Shown: positions 24,278 through 32,758, counted from the first letter of the stretch. The stretch is 64,000 nt of DNA from DASUPK01 sp963728875 (GCA_963728875.1 CAVSLJ010000001.1:496001-560000), one strand, 5' to 3'. Notes: generated from the sequence alone by a model not told the origin. A program made the numbers and translations.

Positions 24278-25546
24278 TCACTTCAGGAAGCCCTCGTAGT
24301 TCCGCATCATCAGCTGGGCCTCCAGCTGCTTCACCGTGTCGAGGGCCACGCCCACGACGATCAGGATCGAGGTCCCGCCGAAGAAGAAGTTGGCCGACGT
24401 CTGGCTGATCAGGATGGTCGGCAGCGCAGCGACCGCGCCCAGATAGAGGGCGCCGGGGAAGGTGAGCCTGGACAGGATGCGGTCCAGGTATTCGGCGGTA
24501 GGTCGCCCCGGTCTGACGCCGGGAATGAAGCCGCCGTATTTCTTCAGGTTGTCGGCCTGGTCGACCGGGTTGAATGTGACCGCCGTGTAGAAGTAGGTGA
24601 AGATGATGATGAAGAAGACCTCGCCGACCACGTAGTGCCAACTGTTCGGGCTGAAGAACGCGGCGAAGTCGAGCGCCGCCGGGGTGTTGATCATCTGCCC
24701 GATGGTCGGGGGGAAGGCCATGATCGAGGCCGCGAAGATCACCGGGATCACGCCGGCCATGTTCACGCGCAGCGGTAAGTAGGTCGATCCGCCCGACGTC
24801 ATCCGGCGGCCCACCACGCGTTTCGCGTATTGCACGGGAATCCGCCGCTGGCCCTCCTGGACGTAGACGATCGCGACGATCACGGCCAGCGCGATGAAGG
24901 GCATCATCACGACGAAGACCTGATCGGGGTTGTTCCACCACTTCGTGATGCCCTCGGGGATCCTCGAGACGATCGAGGCGAAGATCATCAGCGAGATCCC
25001 GTTGCCGATCCCCCTCTGGGTGATCAGCTCGCCCATCCACATGAGCACGGTGCACCCGGCGGTCAGCGTGACCACGATCAGGAAGACCTTCGGGAAGGTG
25101 CGCTCGCCGATGATGCTCTGGCTGGAGAAGCTGCCGGAGGTGAACAGAAAGACGTAGCCCAGCGACTGCGCGAAGGCGAGAACGACCGTGAGGTAGCGCG
25201 TGTACTGCGTGATCTTCTGCTGGCCCACCTCGCCCTCCTTCTGGAGGCGCTCCAGCGAGGGGACGACCACGGTCAGGAGCTGCAGGATGATCGAGGCCGT
25301 GATGTAGGGCATGATCCCCAGCGCGAACAGGGAGAGCCGCGACAGGCTTCCGCCCGAGAAGAGGTTGAGGAAGCCGAGGATGTTCGAGCCCCCGACGTTG
25401 TTGACGCCGTCCTGGATCGCCTGGGCGTCGACTCCGGGGGAAGGGATGTAGGCGCCCAGCCGGTACAGCGCGAGGATCCCGGCCGTGAAGATCAGCTTCT
25501 TCCGGATCTCCTGGACCGTGAAGGCGTTGAGGATGGTCTGGACCAT
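24278..25546 (-). CDS. secY: Preprotein translocase subunit SecY
   Basis: The product is 422 residues with ten hydrophobic segments. The N-terminal IRKKLIFTAGILALYRLGAYIPSPGVD, the plug region and the cytoplasmic loop VGRRMTSGGSTYLPLRVNMAGVIPVIFA are typical. SecY forms the Sec channel with SecE (57010-57645). The start abuts the rplO stop (TAG|ATG). Confidence 0.97.
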   Translation of the reverse strand: MVQTILNAFTVQEIRKKLIFTAGILALYRLGAYIPSPGVDAQAIQDGVNNVGGSNILGFLNLFSGGSLSRLSLFALGIMPYITASIILQLLTVVVPSLERLQKEGEVGQQKITQYTRYLTVVLAFAQSLGYVFLFTSGSFSSQSIIGERTFPKVFLIVVTLTAGCTVLMWMGELITQRGIGNGISLMIFASIVSRIPEGITKWWNNPDQVFVVMMPFIALAVIVAIVYVQEGQRRIPVQYAKRVVGRRMTSGGSTYLPLRVNMAGVIPVIFAASIMAFPPTIGQMINTPAALDFAAFFSPNSWHYVVGEVFFIIIFTYFYTAVTFNPVDQADNLKKYGGFIPGVRPGRPTAEYLDRILSRLTFPGALYLGAVAALPTILISQTSANFFFGGTSILIVVGVALDTVKQLEAQLMMRNYEGFLK

Positions 25547-26035
25547 CTAGATAACTTCGCAGGTCCCGCCTGCGGCTTCGATCTTCTCCTTGGCCTGAGC
25601 ACTGAAGGCGTGGGCCTTGACGGTCAGCTTCTTCGAGATCTCACCCCGCGCGAGGATCTTGACCGGGTGCCGTCGCTTGGCCAAGCCGGCCTCGCGCAGG
25701 GACTCCGGCGTCACCTCGTCGTTGGCCTTGAAGCGGGAATCGAGGTCGGAGAGGTTGACCGGCTGCGTCCGGGTGCGGAACTTCTCGAACGGCATCGACA
25801 TCTTCTTGTGCGGCCCGCGCAGCTTGCGCATCCGCATGTGGATCGGGTTCTGGCCTCCCTCGTAGGCCGTCTTGCGCTTGTTGCCCGAACGGGCCCCTGC
25901 GCCCTTGTGGCCGCGGCCGGAGGTCTTGCCATGCCCGGTGCCGGGTCCGCGCCCGAGTCGCTTGCGCGGCCGGCGCGAGCCGGGGGCGGGCTTCAGCGAG
26001 TGCAGGCCGACCTGATCCTTGCGCTCGTCAGCCAT
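25547..26035 (-). CDS. rplO: 50S ribosomal protein L15
   Basis: The product is 162 residues. LHSLKPAPGSRRPRKRLGRGPGTGHGKTSGRGHKGAGARSG is the Gly/Arg-rich N-terminal arm that threads through 23S rRNA, and the C-terminus ends VKAHAFSAQAKEKIEAAGGTCEVI. The first bases overlap the end of rpmD. Confidence 0.98.
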   Translation of the reverse strand: MADERKDQVGLHSLKPAPGSRRPRKRLGRGPGTGHGKTSGRGHKGAGARSGNKRKTAYEGGQNPIHMRMRKLRGPHKKMSMPFEKFRTRTQPVNLSDLDSRFKANDEVTPESLREAGLAKRRHPVKILARGEISKKLTVKAHAFSAQAKEKIEAAGGTCEVI

Positions 26036-26207
26036 CGTCGACCTCCACCAGGTGACTGACGGTGCGGATCATGCCGCGGAGCTGCGGCGTGTCGGCGTGC
26101 TTCGCCTCCTTGCCGATCCGGCCGAGCTTGAGCGAGCGCAGCGTCGAGCGTTGGACGCCGGAGGCGCCGTTCGAAGAGCGGACTTGCTTCAAGGCGACGT
26201 CGGGCAC
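26028..26207 (-). CDS. rpmD: 50S ribosomal protein L30
   Basis: The product is 59 residues translated from the reverse strand with a GTG start: VPDVALKQVRSSNGASGVQR, then STLRSLKLGRIGKEAKHADTPQLRGMI and RTVSHLVEVDDG. The 'LRSLKLGRIG...TPQLRGMIRTVSHLVEV' pattern is L30. The GTG overlaps the rpsE stop by one base (TAGTG), and the end overlaps rplO by 8 bases. Confidence 0.95.
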   Translation of the reverse strand: MPDVALKQVRSSNGASGVQRSTLRSLKLGRIGKEAKHADTPQLRGMIRTVSHLVEVDDG

Positions 26208-26884
26208 TAGGACGGTCCCTCCTGAGTGGCCGGAGCCTCGGCTTCGCCATCAGAAGCCGCGTCCTCGCCGCCGCCGGCCTCGCCACCAGGACCTTCGGAA
26301 TCGGCGGCGGCTGCGGGCGCGGCAACCTCCTTGGGCGCTTCCTCCTTCGGCGTTTCCTCCTTGGAAGCGCCGTTGCCGACGCCGAGCACCTCGCGCACGG
26401 AGATGCCGCGCAGCTTCGCGACGTCCTCCGGCCTGCGCAGGCTCTCGAGGCCCGACATCGTCGCCTTGACCAGGTTGATCGGGTTCTGGGTGCCGATGCT
26501 CTTGGTGAGCACGTCGCGGATCCCGCCGAGCTCGAGCACGGCGCGCACGCCGCCTCCGGCGATGACGCCGGTACCGGGACTCGCTGGGCGCAGGACGACG
26601 TGCCCGGCGCCGAAGCGGCCGATCACGCGATGGGTGAGGGTCTGGCCATACTTGGGAACGCGGATCAGGTTCTTGCGGGCGTCCTCGACCGCCTTCTGGA
26701 TCGCCAGCGGGACCTCGCGGGCCTTGCCGTAGCCGATCCCGACCACCGAGTCCTCGTCGCCGACCGCCACCAGGGCGGTGAACGAGAAGCGCCGGCCGCC
26801 CTTGACGACCTTCGCGACGCGGTTGATCTCGATCACCCGCTCCTGCAGGTCGAGACCCTTTGGACTGACGCTCTCTACAGCCAT
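26207..26884 (-). CDS. rpsE: 30S ribosomal protein S5 with acidic C-terminal tail
   Basis: The product is 225 residues. The core (1-167) has VIEINRVAKVVKGGRRFSFTALVAVGD and ASPGTGVIAGGGVRAVLELGGIRDVLTKSIGTQNPINLVKAT. Residues 168-225 are a low-complexity tail rich in Glu, Ala, Pro and Gly (SKEETPKEEAPKEVAAPAAA, then GGEDAASDGEAEAPATQ) that ordinary S5 lacks. The SDGEA codons carry the 16-base word CGGCTTCGCCATCAGA (plus strand) also found in rplC. S5 works in mRNA unwinding and fidelity at the 30S entry site. Confidence 0.97.
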   Translation of the reverse strand: MAVESVSPKGLDLQERVIEINRVAKVVKGGRRFSFTALVAVGDEDSVVGIGYGKAREVPLAIQKAVEDARKNLIRVPKYGQTLTHRVIGRFGAGHVVLRPASPGTGVIAGGGVRAVLELGGIRDVLTKSIGTQNPINLVKATMSGLESLRRPEDVAKLRGISVREVLGVGNGASKEETPKEEAPKEVAAPAAAADSEGPGGEAGGGEDAASDGEAEAPATQEGPS

Positions 26885-26921
26885 GAGATCGACGAAGGTA
26901 GCGGGTTTGCCTGGGCGGCCA

Positions 26922-27275
26922 TCAGAACTTCAGGCCCCCCTCGCGAGCGCCCTCCGCGATCGCGGCGACCCGGCCGTGGAAGCGGTATCCACCGCGGTCG
27001 AAGACGCAGGTCTCGACTCCGGCGGCCTTCCCGCGCTCGGCCAGCAGCTCCCCGACGCGCTTGGCCTGCTCCATCGAGCCGAGCTTGCGGAGCTCGTCCT
27101 CCGTCCAGGAGACGGACGCCAGCGTGCGGCCGGCATCGTCGTCGATGAGCTGGGCGAAGACGCCGCGGTTGGACCGGTAAACGGACAGGCGCGGCCGCTC
27201 GGCGCTGCCGCGAATGCGGGCGCGAACCCGGCGGCGCCGGCGAAGTCTCTTCTGTGGCTTCGTGAGGACGGCCAT
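26922..27275 (-). CDS. rplR: 50S ribosomal protein L18
   Basis: The product is 117 residues. RPRLSVYRSNRGVFAQLIDDDAGRTLASVS and CVFDRGGYRFHGRVAAIAEGAREGGLKF are the L18 core and end. L18 carries 5S rRNA into the 50S subunit. It starts within the rplF stop (TGATG) and leaves a 37-base gap before rpsE. Confidence 0.98.
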   Translation of the reverse strand: MAVLTKPQKRLRRRRRVRARIRGSAERPRLSVYRSNRGVFAQLIDDDAGRTLASVSWTEDELRKLGSMEQAKRVGELLAERGKAAGVETCVFDRGGYRFHGRVAAIAEGAREGGLKF

Positions 27276-27808
27276 CAGGCCCTCTTCCCGACCTTCCGAG
27301 CCACATGCTCGCCGGCGTAGCGCACGCCCTTGCCCTTGTAGGGCTCGGGCGGCCGCGTCTTGCGGATGCGCGCGGCGGTCTCGCCGACCAGCTGCTTGTC
27401 GATCCCGCGGACGATGACCTCGGTCGGCTGCGGGACCTCGAACTCGATGCCATCGGGGGCCTCGATCGTCACCGGATGCGAGTAGCCGAGCGCCATCTCG
27501 AGGGCCTTGCCCTTCAGGTTCGCCCGGTAGCCGACGCCCTGGATCTCCAGGCGCTTCTCGAAGCCGTCGGTGACTCCCTCGACCATGTTTGCGATCAGGC
27601 TCCTGGTGAGCCCGTGCAGCGCACGGTGCTCGCCGCGGTCGGTGGGCCGCTCGACGGTCAGGGTGCCGTCGTCGATCGCAACCTTCATGTCGTTGTCGAC
27701 GTGCTGGTTGAGCTCGCCCTTCGGGCCCTTGACGGCGACAGCGCCGGGCCTGACGTCGATCTCGACGCCCTCTGGGATCTCGATTGGCTTTCTTCCGATT
27801 CGGCTCAT
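27275..27808 (-). CDS. rplF: 50S ribosomal protein L6
   Basis: The product is 177 residues with two similar halves. MSRIGRKPIEIPEGVEIDV, GVTDGFEKRLEIQGVGYRA and the closing ARIRKTRPPEPYKGKGVRYAGEHVARKVGK are diagnostic. L6 sits at the base of the stalk near the elongation-factor site. It is 7 bases after rpsH. Confidence 0.98.
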   Translation of the reverse strand: MSRIGRKPIEIPEGVEIDVRPGAVAVKGPKGELNQHVDNDMKVAIDDGTLTVERPTDRGEHRALHGLTRSLIANMVEGVTDGFEKRLEIQGVGYRANLKGKALEMALGYSHPVTIEAPDGIEFEVPQPTEVIVRGIDKQLVGETAARIRKTRPPEPYKGKGVRYAGEHVARKVGKRA

Positions 27809-27815
27809 CAGTTGC

Positions 27816-28211
27816 TCACCAGACGTGTGCGACGACCTCTCCGCCGACGCCCCTCTGCCTGGCCTCGTGGCCGGTCATGACGCCGCGCGACGTCGACATG
27901 ATCGTGGTGCCCATGCCTCCGAAGACACGCGGGACCTCGTCCTTGGGAACGTAGCGGCGCCGGCCCGGGCGGGAGACGCGGTCCATGCCGCTGATCACCG
28001 GGTCGCGGTTCTCCGTGTAGCGGAGGCGGACTTTGATCACCTCTCCGACCCGGCCGGGCTCGACGTTGAAGTCCGTGATGTAGCCCTGCTCCTTGAGGAT
28101 CCGGGTCATCTCCCGCTTCAGCCGCGAGGCGGGGATCTCCACCTCCTCGTGATCGGCGAGCAGCGCGTTGCGGATTCGGTTCAGGTAATCGGTGATCGGG
28201 TCGGTCAGCAT
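27816..28211 (-). CDS. rpsH: 30S ribosomal protein S8
   Basis: The product is 131 residues: MLTDPITDYLNRIRNALLADHEEVEIPASRLKREMTRILKEQGYI and the C-terminal GGMGTTIMSTSRGVMTGHEARQRGVGGEVVAHVW. S8 binds helix 21 of 16S rRNA and represses spc operons in enterobacteria. The start abuts the rpsN stop. Confidence 0.98.
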   Translation of the reverse strand: MLTDPITDYLNRIRNALLADHEEVEIPASRLKREMTRILKEQGYITDFNVEPGRVGEVIKVRLRYTENRDPVISGMDRVSRPGRRRYVPKDEVPRVFGGMGTTIMSTSRGVMTGHEARQRGVGGEVVAHVW

Positions 28212-28397
28212 CTACCAGCTCGACTTGGTCATTCCGGGCACGTAGCCGTTGTGCGCGGCCTCGCGCAGGCAGATCCGGCAGAGACCGAACTTGCGGAAGT
28301 ACGCGCGCGGCCGGCCGCAGCGGCGGCATCGGTGATACCCGCGGGTCTTGAACTTGGGGTCCCGGCGCTGCCGGACCCGTTGTGACGTCTTCGCCAT
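28212..28397 (-). CDS. rpsN: 30S ribosomal protein S14, zinc type (type Z)
   Basis: The product is 61 residues with two CxxC pairs in YHRCRRCGRPRAYFRKFGLCRICLREAA, the zinc-binding short form of S14. It is fused in order with rplE upstream and rpsH downstream, both at TAG|ATG junctions. Confidence 0.98.
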   Translation of the reverse strand: MAKTSQRVRQRRDPKFKTRGYHRCRRCGRPRAYFRKFGLCRICLREAAHNGYVPGMTKSSW

Positions 28398-29231
28398 CTA
28401 CTCCTCTTCCTTGTCGCTCGAAGTCTTCTGTTCCTCGCCACCCTCGGCCTCGGCCTCGGGCTTGGCTTCCCCACCTTCGCCACCCTCACCCTCCTCGCCC
28501 TCCTCGGGCCTCTCGGGCTTGGCGTAGGCCTCGGGGTTCTCCTCCTTGAGCTGCTCGAGCGCGGCGGCCTCGGCCTCGGCACGCTCGCGAGCCTCCTCCT
28601 TGCGGCGCTCCTCCTCCGCCTCGGCCTCGGCGTCCTCCTGGCCGGGGCGGCCCTCCTGGGCGAAGGGCATGCCGAGCCCGTCGAGCAGCGCGAACGCCTC
28701 CTCGTCGGTCTTGGCCGTGGTCGTGATCGTCACGTCGAGGCCACGGACCTCGTCGATCGAGTCGTAGTCGATCTCGGGAAAGATGAGCTGTTCGCGGATC
28801 CCCATCGAGTAGTTGCCCCGCCCGTCGAAGGAGCGCGGACTGAGCCCGCGGAAGTCGCGGATCCGTGGCACCGCAATGGAGTTGAGGCGATCCAGGAACT
28901 CCCACATCCGCGCGCGGCGGAGCGTGACGGCGACGCCCACGGGCATGCCCTCCCGGACCTTGAAGTTGGCGACCGACTTCTTCGCCCGCCGCACGCTCGG
29001 CGCCTGGCCGGCGATCGTCGCGAGCTGCTCCGCGGCGGCCTCGAGCATCTGGGTGTTCTGCTTCGCCTCGCCCAGACCCATGTTCAGGGTGATCTTCTCC
29101 AGAGTCGGCACCGCCATCGGGGTCGAGTAGCCGAAGCGCTGGGTCAGGGCGGGCTTCACCTCCTGCTCGTAGGTCTCGCGCAGCCGGGGCGGCGGCGCGG
29201 CCTGCTTCTGCTGATCGGTTGCGGCTTCCAC
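28398..29231 (-). CDS. rplE: 50S ribosomal protein L5 with long acidic C-terminal tail
   Basis: The product is 277 residues with a GTG start overlapping the rplX stop (TAGTG). The core (about 1-192) has LEKITLNMGLGEAKQN, RRAKKSVANFKVREGMPVG, RIRDFRGLSPRSFDGRGNYSMGI and FPEIDYDSIDEVRGLDVTI. Residues 193-277 are added: a charged helical segment (EEERRKEEARERAEAEAAALEQLKEE) and a Glu/Gly-rich end. Typical L5 is about 180 residues. L5 binds 5S rRNA and contacts P-site tRNA in the central protuberance. Confidence 0.97.
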   Translation of the reverse strand: MEAATDQQKQAAPPPRLRETYEQEVKPALTQRFGYSTPMAVPTLEKITLNMGLGEAKQNTQMLEAAAEQLATIAGQAPSVRRAKKSVANFKVREGMPVGVAVTLRRARMWEFLDRLNSIAVPRIRDFRGLSPRSFDGRGNYSMGIREQLIFPEIDYDSIDEVRGLDVTITTTAKTDEEAFALLDGLGMPFAQEGRPGQEDAEAEAEEERRKEEARERAEAEAAALEQLKEENPEAYAKPERPEEGEEGEGGEGGEAKPEAEAEGGEEQKTSSDKEEE

Positions 29232-29566
29232 TAGTCCAGATCCCTTCCGGTCCTCGCGGCGACGCGCTTGCGCTTGCCGCCCGAGCGTTCGACCCTCACC
29301 CGGGTGGGCTTGTTGTCCTCCTTGTCGAGCAGCATCACGTTGGAGACGTGGATCGGGCCCTCCCTCTCGATGATCCCGCCGACCTCGCCGCCCTTCTGCG
29401 CGTCCTTGACGGAGCGCGGGCGCTGGTGGCGCTTGATCATGTTGAGGTGCTCGATGAAGACGTAGCCCTTCTTCGGGTCGGTCCGGATCACGCGGCCTCG
29501 CTTGCCGCGGTCCTTGCCGCCGATCACGATCACATCGTCGTCGGTGCGGACGCGCATCTTCGCCAT
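29231..29566 (-). CDS. rplX: 50S ribosomal protein L24
   Basis: The product is 111 residues. MAKMRVRTDDDVIVIGGKDRGKRGRVIRTDPKKGYVFIEHLNMIKRHQRP is the KOW-containing N-terminus that initiates 50S assembly. AGGAG precedes the start. The upstream spacer to rplN holds an unusual inverted repeat. Confidence 0.98.
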   Translation of the reverse strand: MAKMRVRTDDDVIVIGGKDRGKRGRVIRTDPKKGYVFIEHLNMIKRHQRPRSVKDAQKGGEVGGIIEREGPIHVSNVMLLDKEDNKPTRVRVERSGGKRKRVAARTGRDLD

Positions 29567-29595
29567 CAGCGGTGGCTCCTTTCGCGGCAGTGCGA

Positions 29596-29703
29596 CTCAG
29601 CCGCGCGAAAACCGCGCTGGTCGAGGACGCAGGGCGCAGCCTTTGCTGGAGGCAAAGGCAAGCCCGAGGACGAAGATCCAGCAGCGGTTTGCAGCCGGCT
29701 GAG
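29596..29703. repeat. 108-bp imperfect inverted repeat inserted between rplN and rplX
   Basis: The ends CTCAGCCG (29596) and CGGCTGAG (29703) begin arms of about 25 bases that match as inverted repeats at roughly 21 of 26 positions. The centre holds a perfect 8-bp hairpin, GCCTTTGC-TGGAG-GCAAAGGC (29639-29659), and GAGGACG occurs on both sides. The whole 163-base rplN-rplX spacer has no reading frame of its own. Neighbouring junctions in this operon overlap or are a few bases long. It may be a MITE-like insertion or an mRNA processing hairpin. Confidence 0.6.
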
Positions 29704-29729
29704 GCGTGCTGTCGTGGAAGGAGACACCG

Positions 29730-30098
29730 CTACAGAACCTCCGGGGCGAGGGAGACGATTCGCATGAAGTTCCTGTCGCGCAGCTCGCGGGCCACGGGTC
29801 CGAAGATGCGGGTGCCGCGCGGGGCACCGTTGTCGTCGATCAGCACCGCGGCGTTCTCGTCGAAGGAGATGTAGGTGCCGTCCCCGCGCCCGAGCTGCTT
29901 GCGGGTGCGGACCACCACCGCCTGGACGACCTCGCCCTTGCGGACGCCGCCGCGCGGAGTGGCCTGCTTCACCGTCGCGGTGATCGTGTCGCCGATGCGC
30001 GCGTAGCGGCGATCCGATCCGCCCTTGACGCGGATGCAGAGGATCTCGCGCGCACCGGAGTTGTCGGCCACCCTCAATCTTGACTCCTGCTGAATCAC
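29730..30098 (-). CDS. rplN: 50S ribosomal protein L14
   Basis: The product is 122 residues with a GTG start. VIQQESRLRVADNSGAREILCIRVKGGS and ENAAVLIDDNGAPRGTRIFGPVARELRDRNFMRIVSLAPEVL are the L14 signature. The long open frame extending to 30707 is a shadow of rpsQ. The start lies 1 base after the rpsQ stop. Confidence 0.98.
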   Translation of the reverse strand: MIQQESRLRVADNSGAREILCIRVKGGSDRRYARIGDTITATVKQATPRGGVRKGEVVQAVVVRTRKQLGRGDGTYISFDENAAVLIDDNGAPRGTRIFGPVARELRDRNFMRIVSLAPEVL

Positions 30099-30099
30099 G

Positions 30100-30828
30100 T
30101 TATTTCGCCTTCTCCAGGATCTCGACCAGGCGCCAGCGCTTCGTGCGCGACATCGGCCTCGTCTCGATGATCCGCACCAGGTCGCCCTCGCCGGCCTCGT
30201 TCTGCGCGTCATGAGCGTGCAGGGTGCGGGAGCGGCGCACGATCTTCTCGTACTGCGGATGCCGCCTGGCGACCTCGATCGCGACGGTGATCGTCTTATC
30301 GGGCTTGCTGGAGACGACGCGGCCCTGGCGGGTCTTGCGGCCTGCGGACTCGCGGTCGGCGACCGGCGTGCCGGTGCCGGCCTCGTGCTTGGTACGGCGC
30401 TTGGTGCGGTAGGACGAACGCTTCGTGGCGGCCCGCTTGCGCGCCTCGGCGCGGGCGGCGGCGCGCTCCTCGGGGCTCTGCTCCGGGCGCGCCTCGGCGG
30501 ACTGACGCGAGCGCTCCAGGCGGCGGCGGGCCTTCCAGTCGAGGCCCACGAGCTCGTCCGACCCGGCTTCGCCGTCAGAAGACGCCTCGTCAGAAGAAGC
30601 CTCCTCGGCTCCATCAGAAGAAGCCTCCTCGGCTTCGGCGGTCTCCTCATCAGAACCATCGGAGTCCGCCTCGCCTGCGGGCGCTTCATCCTCCTTCGGC
30701 GCCTCATCTTCGGCAGGGGCCTCCTCGGCCGGAGTCTCCTCGGCCTTCGGCTCCTCCGCCGGAGTCTCCTCGGGAGTCTCCTCGGGCGCTTGTTCTTCGT
30801 TCTGCTCGTTCTTCTCTTCGTCTGCCAT
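30100..30828 (-). CDS. rpsQ: 30S ribosomal protein S17 with 160-residue N-terminal extension
   Basis: The product is 242 residues, whereas S17 is usually 80-100. The S17 core begins near residue 163 (RKTRQGRVVSSKPDKTITVAIEVARRHPQYEKIVRRS) and ends RPMSRTKRWRLVEILEKAK. Residues 1-95 are extremely acidic (Glu/Pro/Ala, then Ser-Asp-Gly repeats such as EEASSDGAEEASSDEASSDG). Residues 96-160 are Arg/Lys/Ala-rich. The ATG at 30828 overlaps the rpmC stop, so the extension is probably translated. The acidic part contains two 16-base words nearly or exactly shared with rplC. Confidence 0.96.
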   Translation of the reverse strand: MADEEKNEQNEEQAPEETPEETPAEEPKAEETPAEEAPAEDEAPKEDEAPAGEADSDGSDEETAEAEEASSDGAEEASSDEASSDGEAGSDELVGLDWKARRRLERSRQSAEARPEQSPEERAAARAEARKRAATKRSSYRTKRRTKHEAGTGTPVADRESAGRKTRQGRVVSSKPDKTITVAIEVARRHPQYEKIVRRSRTLHAHDAQNEAGEGDLVRIIETRPMSRTKRWRLVEILEKAK

Positions 30829-31040
30829 CAGACGCTCAGCTCCTGGTCGAGATCGATCCCGCGCTCCTTGGCCACGGTCAGCAGCCGTGCGACGTCCTTA
30901 CGCACCGCCGTGATCCGCGAGGTGTTCTCCAGCTCGCCCGTGGCGTGCTGGAGGCGCAGGGCGAACTGCTCCTCGCGCGTCTGGCGGATGCGCTCCACCA
31001 GCTCGTCGTCCTTGAGGTTGTGCGCCTCGGAAGCCTTCAT
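30828..31040 (-). CDS. rpmC: 50S ribosomal protein L29
   Basis: The product is 70 residues: MKASEAHNLKDDELVERIRQTREEQFALRLQHATGELENTSRI, then the second helix ending LTVAKERGIDLDQELSV. L29 lies beside the peptide exit. The start overlaps the rplP stop (ATGA). Confidence 0.97.
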   Translation of the reverse strand: MKASEAHNLKDDELVERIRQTREEQFALRLQHATGELENTSRITAVRKDVARLLTVAKERGIDLDQELSV

Positions 31041-31462
31041 GACTGCTGCTCCGCGCCCTCGCGGCGGACGAACTTGGTCTTGATCGGAAGCTTGTGCCCG
31101 GCGAGCCGCATCGCGTCCTTCGCCAGGTCCTCCGGGACGCCGGCCAGCTCGAACATGACCTTGCCCGGCTTGACGACGGCGACCCAGCCCTCGGGGTTGC
31201 CCTTGCCCGAGCCCATGCGGGTCTCGAGGGGCTTCTTGGTGATCGGCTTGTCCGGGAAGACGTTGATCCAGACCTTCCCGCCTCGCTTGATCTTGCGGGT
31301 CATGGCGACACGGGCGGCCTCGATCTGGCGGTTGGTGATCCAGCCGCGATCGAGGGCCTTCAGCCCGTACTCGCCGAAGGCGACCGTGGTGCCTCCCTTG
31401 GAGTAGCCGCGACGCCGGCCACGCATCTGCTTGCGGTAGCGAACGCGCTTCGGCATCAACAT
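31037..31462 (-). CDS. rplP: 50S ribosomal protein L16
   Basis: The product is 141 residues starting MLMPKRVRYRKQMRGRRRG at the ATG at 31462, which overlaps the rpsC stop (TGATG). The frame is open further upstream, but that part is a shadow. RQIEAARVAMTRKIKRGGKVWINVFPDKPITKKPLETRMGSGKG is the conserved core near the A-site tRNA. Confidence 0.98.
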   Translation of the reverse strand: MLMPKRVRYRKQMRGRRRGYSKGGTTVAFGEYGLKALDRGWITNRQIEAARVAMTRKIKRGGKVWINVFPDKPITKKPLETRMGSGKGNPEGWVAVVKPGKVMFELAGVPEDLAKDAMRLAGHKLPIKTKFVRREGAEQQS

Positions 31463-32133
31463 CAGCGACCACCCCCGTCCTCGTCGGACTTGTCGGAGCG
31501 GAAGCCCTCGGGCATGACCTCGCCCTTGTTGATCCAGCACTTGACGCCGATGCGGCCGGTGGTCGTCTTGGCCTCGATGAAGCCGTAGTCGATGTCGGCG
31601 CGCAGGGTGTGCAGCGGCACGCGGCCGTCCGAGTAGCCCTCGGTGCGCGCCATCTCGGCCCCGCCCAGCCGGCCGGAGACCTGGACCTTCACGCCCTTGG
31701 CGCCGGAGCGCATGGCGGAGGTCAGCGCGCGCTTCATCGCGCGGCGGAACGCGACGCGGTTCTGGAGCTGCTCGGCGATCGACTGCGCCACCAGCTTCGC
31801 GTCGAGCTCCGGTCGCTTGATCTCCTTGATGTTGACCTTGACCGGCTTGCCGGTGAGCTTGTGGAGCTCGCGGCGCAGCGCGTCGACCTCCGTGCCGGAC
31901 TTGCCGATCACGATGCCGGGACGCGCCGTCGAGATGTCTACCTCGACCTCTCCGGAGCCCTTCTTGATCGTGATCTTCGACAGCCCCGCATGCGAGAGCT
32001 TGTTCTCGATGTGCGAGCGGATCACCAGGTCCTCGTTCAGGTAGTCCGCGAATTCCTTCTCGTTGAACCAGTTGGACTTCCAGTCATGGATGTAGCCGAC
32101 CCGGAAGCCCTCTGGGTGGATCTTCTGTCCCAT
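31462..32133 (-). CDS. rpsC: 30S ribosomal protein S3
   Basis: The product is 223 residues. MGQKIHPEGFRVGYIHDWKSNWFNEKEFADYL, the KH domain GIVIGKSGTEVDALRRELHKLTGK and the C-terminal GVKVQVSGRLGGAEMARTEGYSDGRVPLHTLRADIDYG are typical. S3 forms the mRNA entry tunnel. It ends with a short acidic tail (DKSDEDGGGR) and is 8 bases after rplV. Confidence 0.98.
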   Translation of the reverse strand: MGQKIHPEGFRVGYIHDWKSNWFNEKEFADYLNEDLVIRSHIENKLSHAGLSKITIKKGSGEVEVDISTARPGIVIGKSGTEVDALRRELHKLTGKPVKVNIKEIKRPELDAKLVAQSIAEQLQNRVAFRRAMKRALTSAMRSGAKGVKVQVSGRLGGAEMARTEGYSDGRVPLHTLRADIDYGFIEAKTTTGRIGVKCWINKGEVMPEGFRSDKSDEDGGGR

Positions 32134-32141
32134 GTGGTCCT

Positions 32142-32758
32142 CTAATCCTCCGGCGTCAGCGCCACGGCGATGTGGCTGGTTCGCTTGTTGATCCGCGTCG
32201 CGCGTCCCAGCGCCCGCGGCCGGTAGCGGCGCAGCGTGGGTCCCTCGTCGACGTGGATGTCCTTGATCAGCAGGTCGTCGGCGACGAGATCGTGGTTCGT
32301 CTCGGCGTTGGCGGCGGCCGACTCGAGCAGCTTGCGGATGTCCTGGGCGGCGCTGCGCGTCGAGAAGCGGAGCAGGGGCAGCGCGTCCTCCAGCGGCAGG
32401 CCGCGGACCTGGTCGGCGACCAGGCGCGCCTTGCGGGGTGCGACGCGCACGAAGCGAGCACGGGCGTTGACGACGGGACGCTCGGCAGGCTCCTTCGGCT
32501 TCGGCGCTGCCTTCGGCTTCGCCTTCGTTTCGCTCTTGGCGGCCGGCTTCTTGGCTGCCGGCTTCTTGGCGGCAGGCTTCTTGGCAGCGGGCTTCTTCGG
32601 AGCGGTCTCCTTGGCAGCCGTCTTCGCGGCCGGCTTCTTGGCAGCGGGCTTCGCAGCCGGCTTCTTGGCCGCCGGCTTCTTCGCAGCCGGCTTCTTGGCC
32701 GCCGGCTTCTTCGCCGGCGCCTTGCTCTTCTGCTCGGTGTCCTTCTTCTCCTCAGCCA

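Noticed and set aside
32530..32715. Regular 15-base repeats suspected as a CRISPR array or minisatellite
   Set aside because: Repeats have no spacers, stay in frame, and encode KKPAA within rplV.
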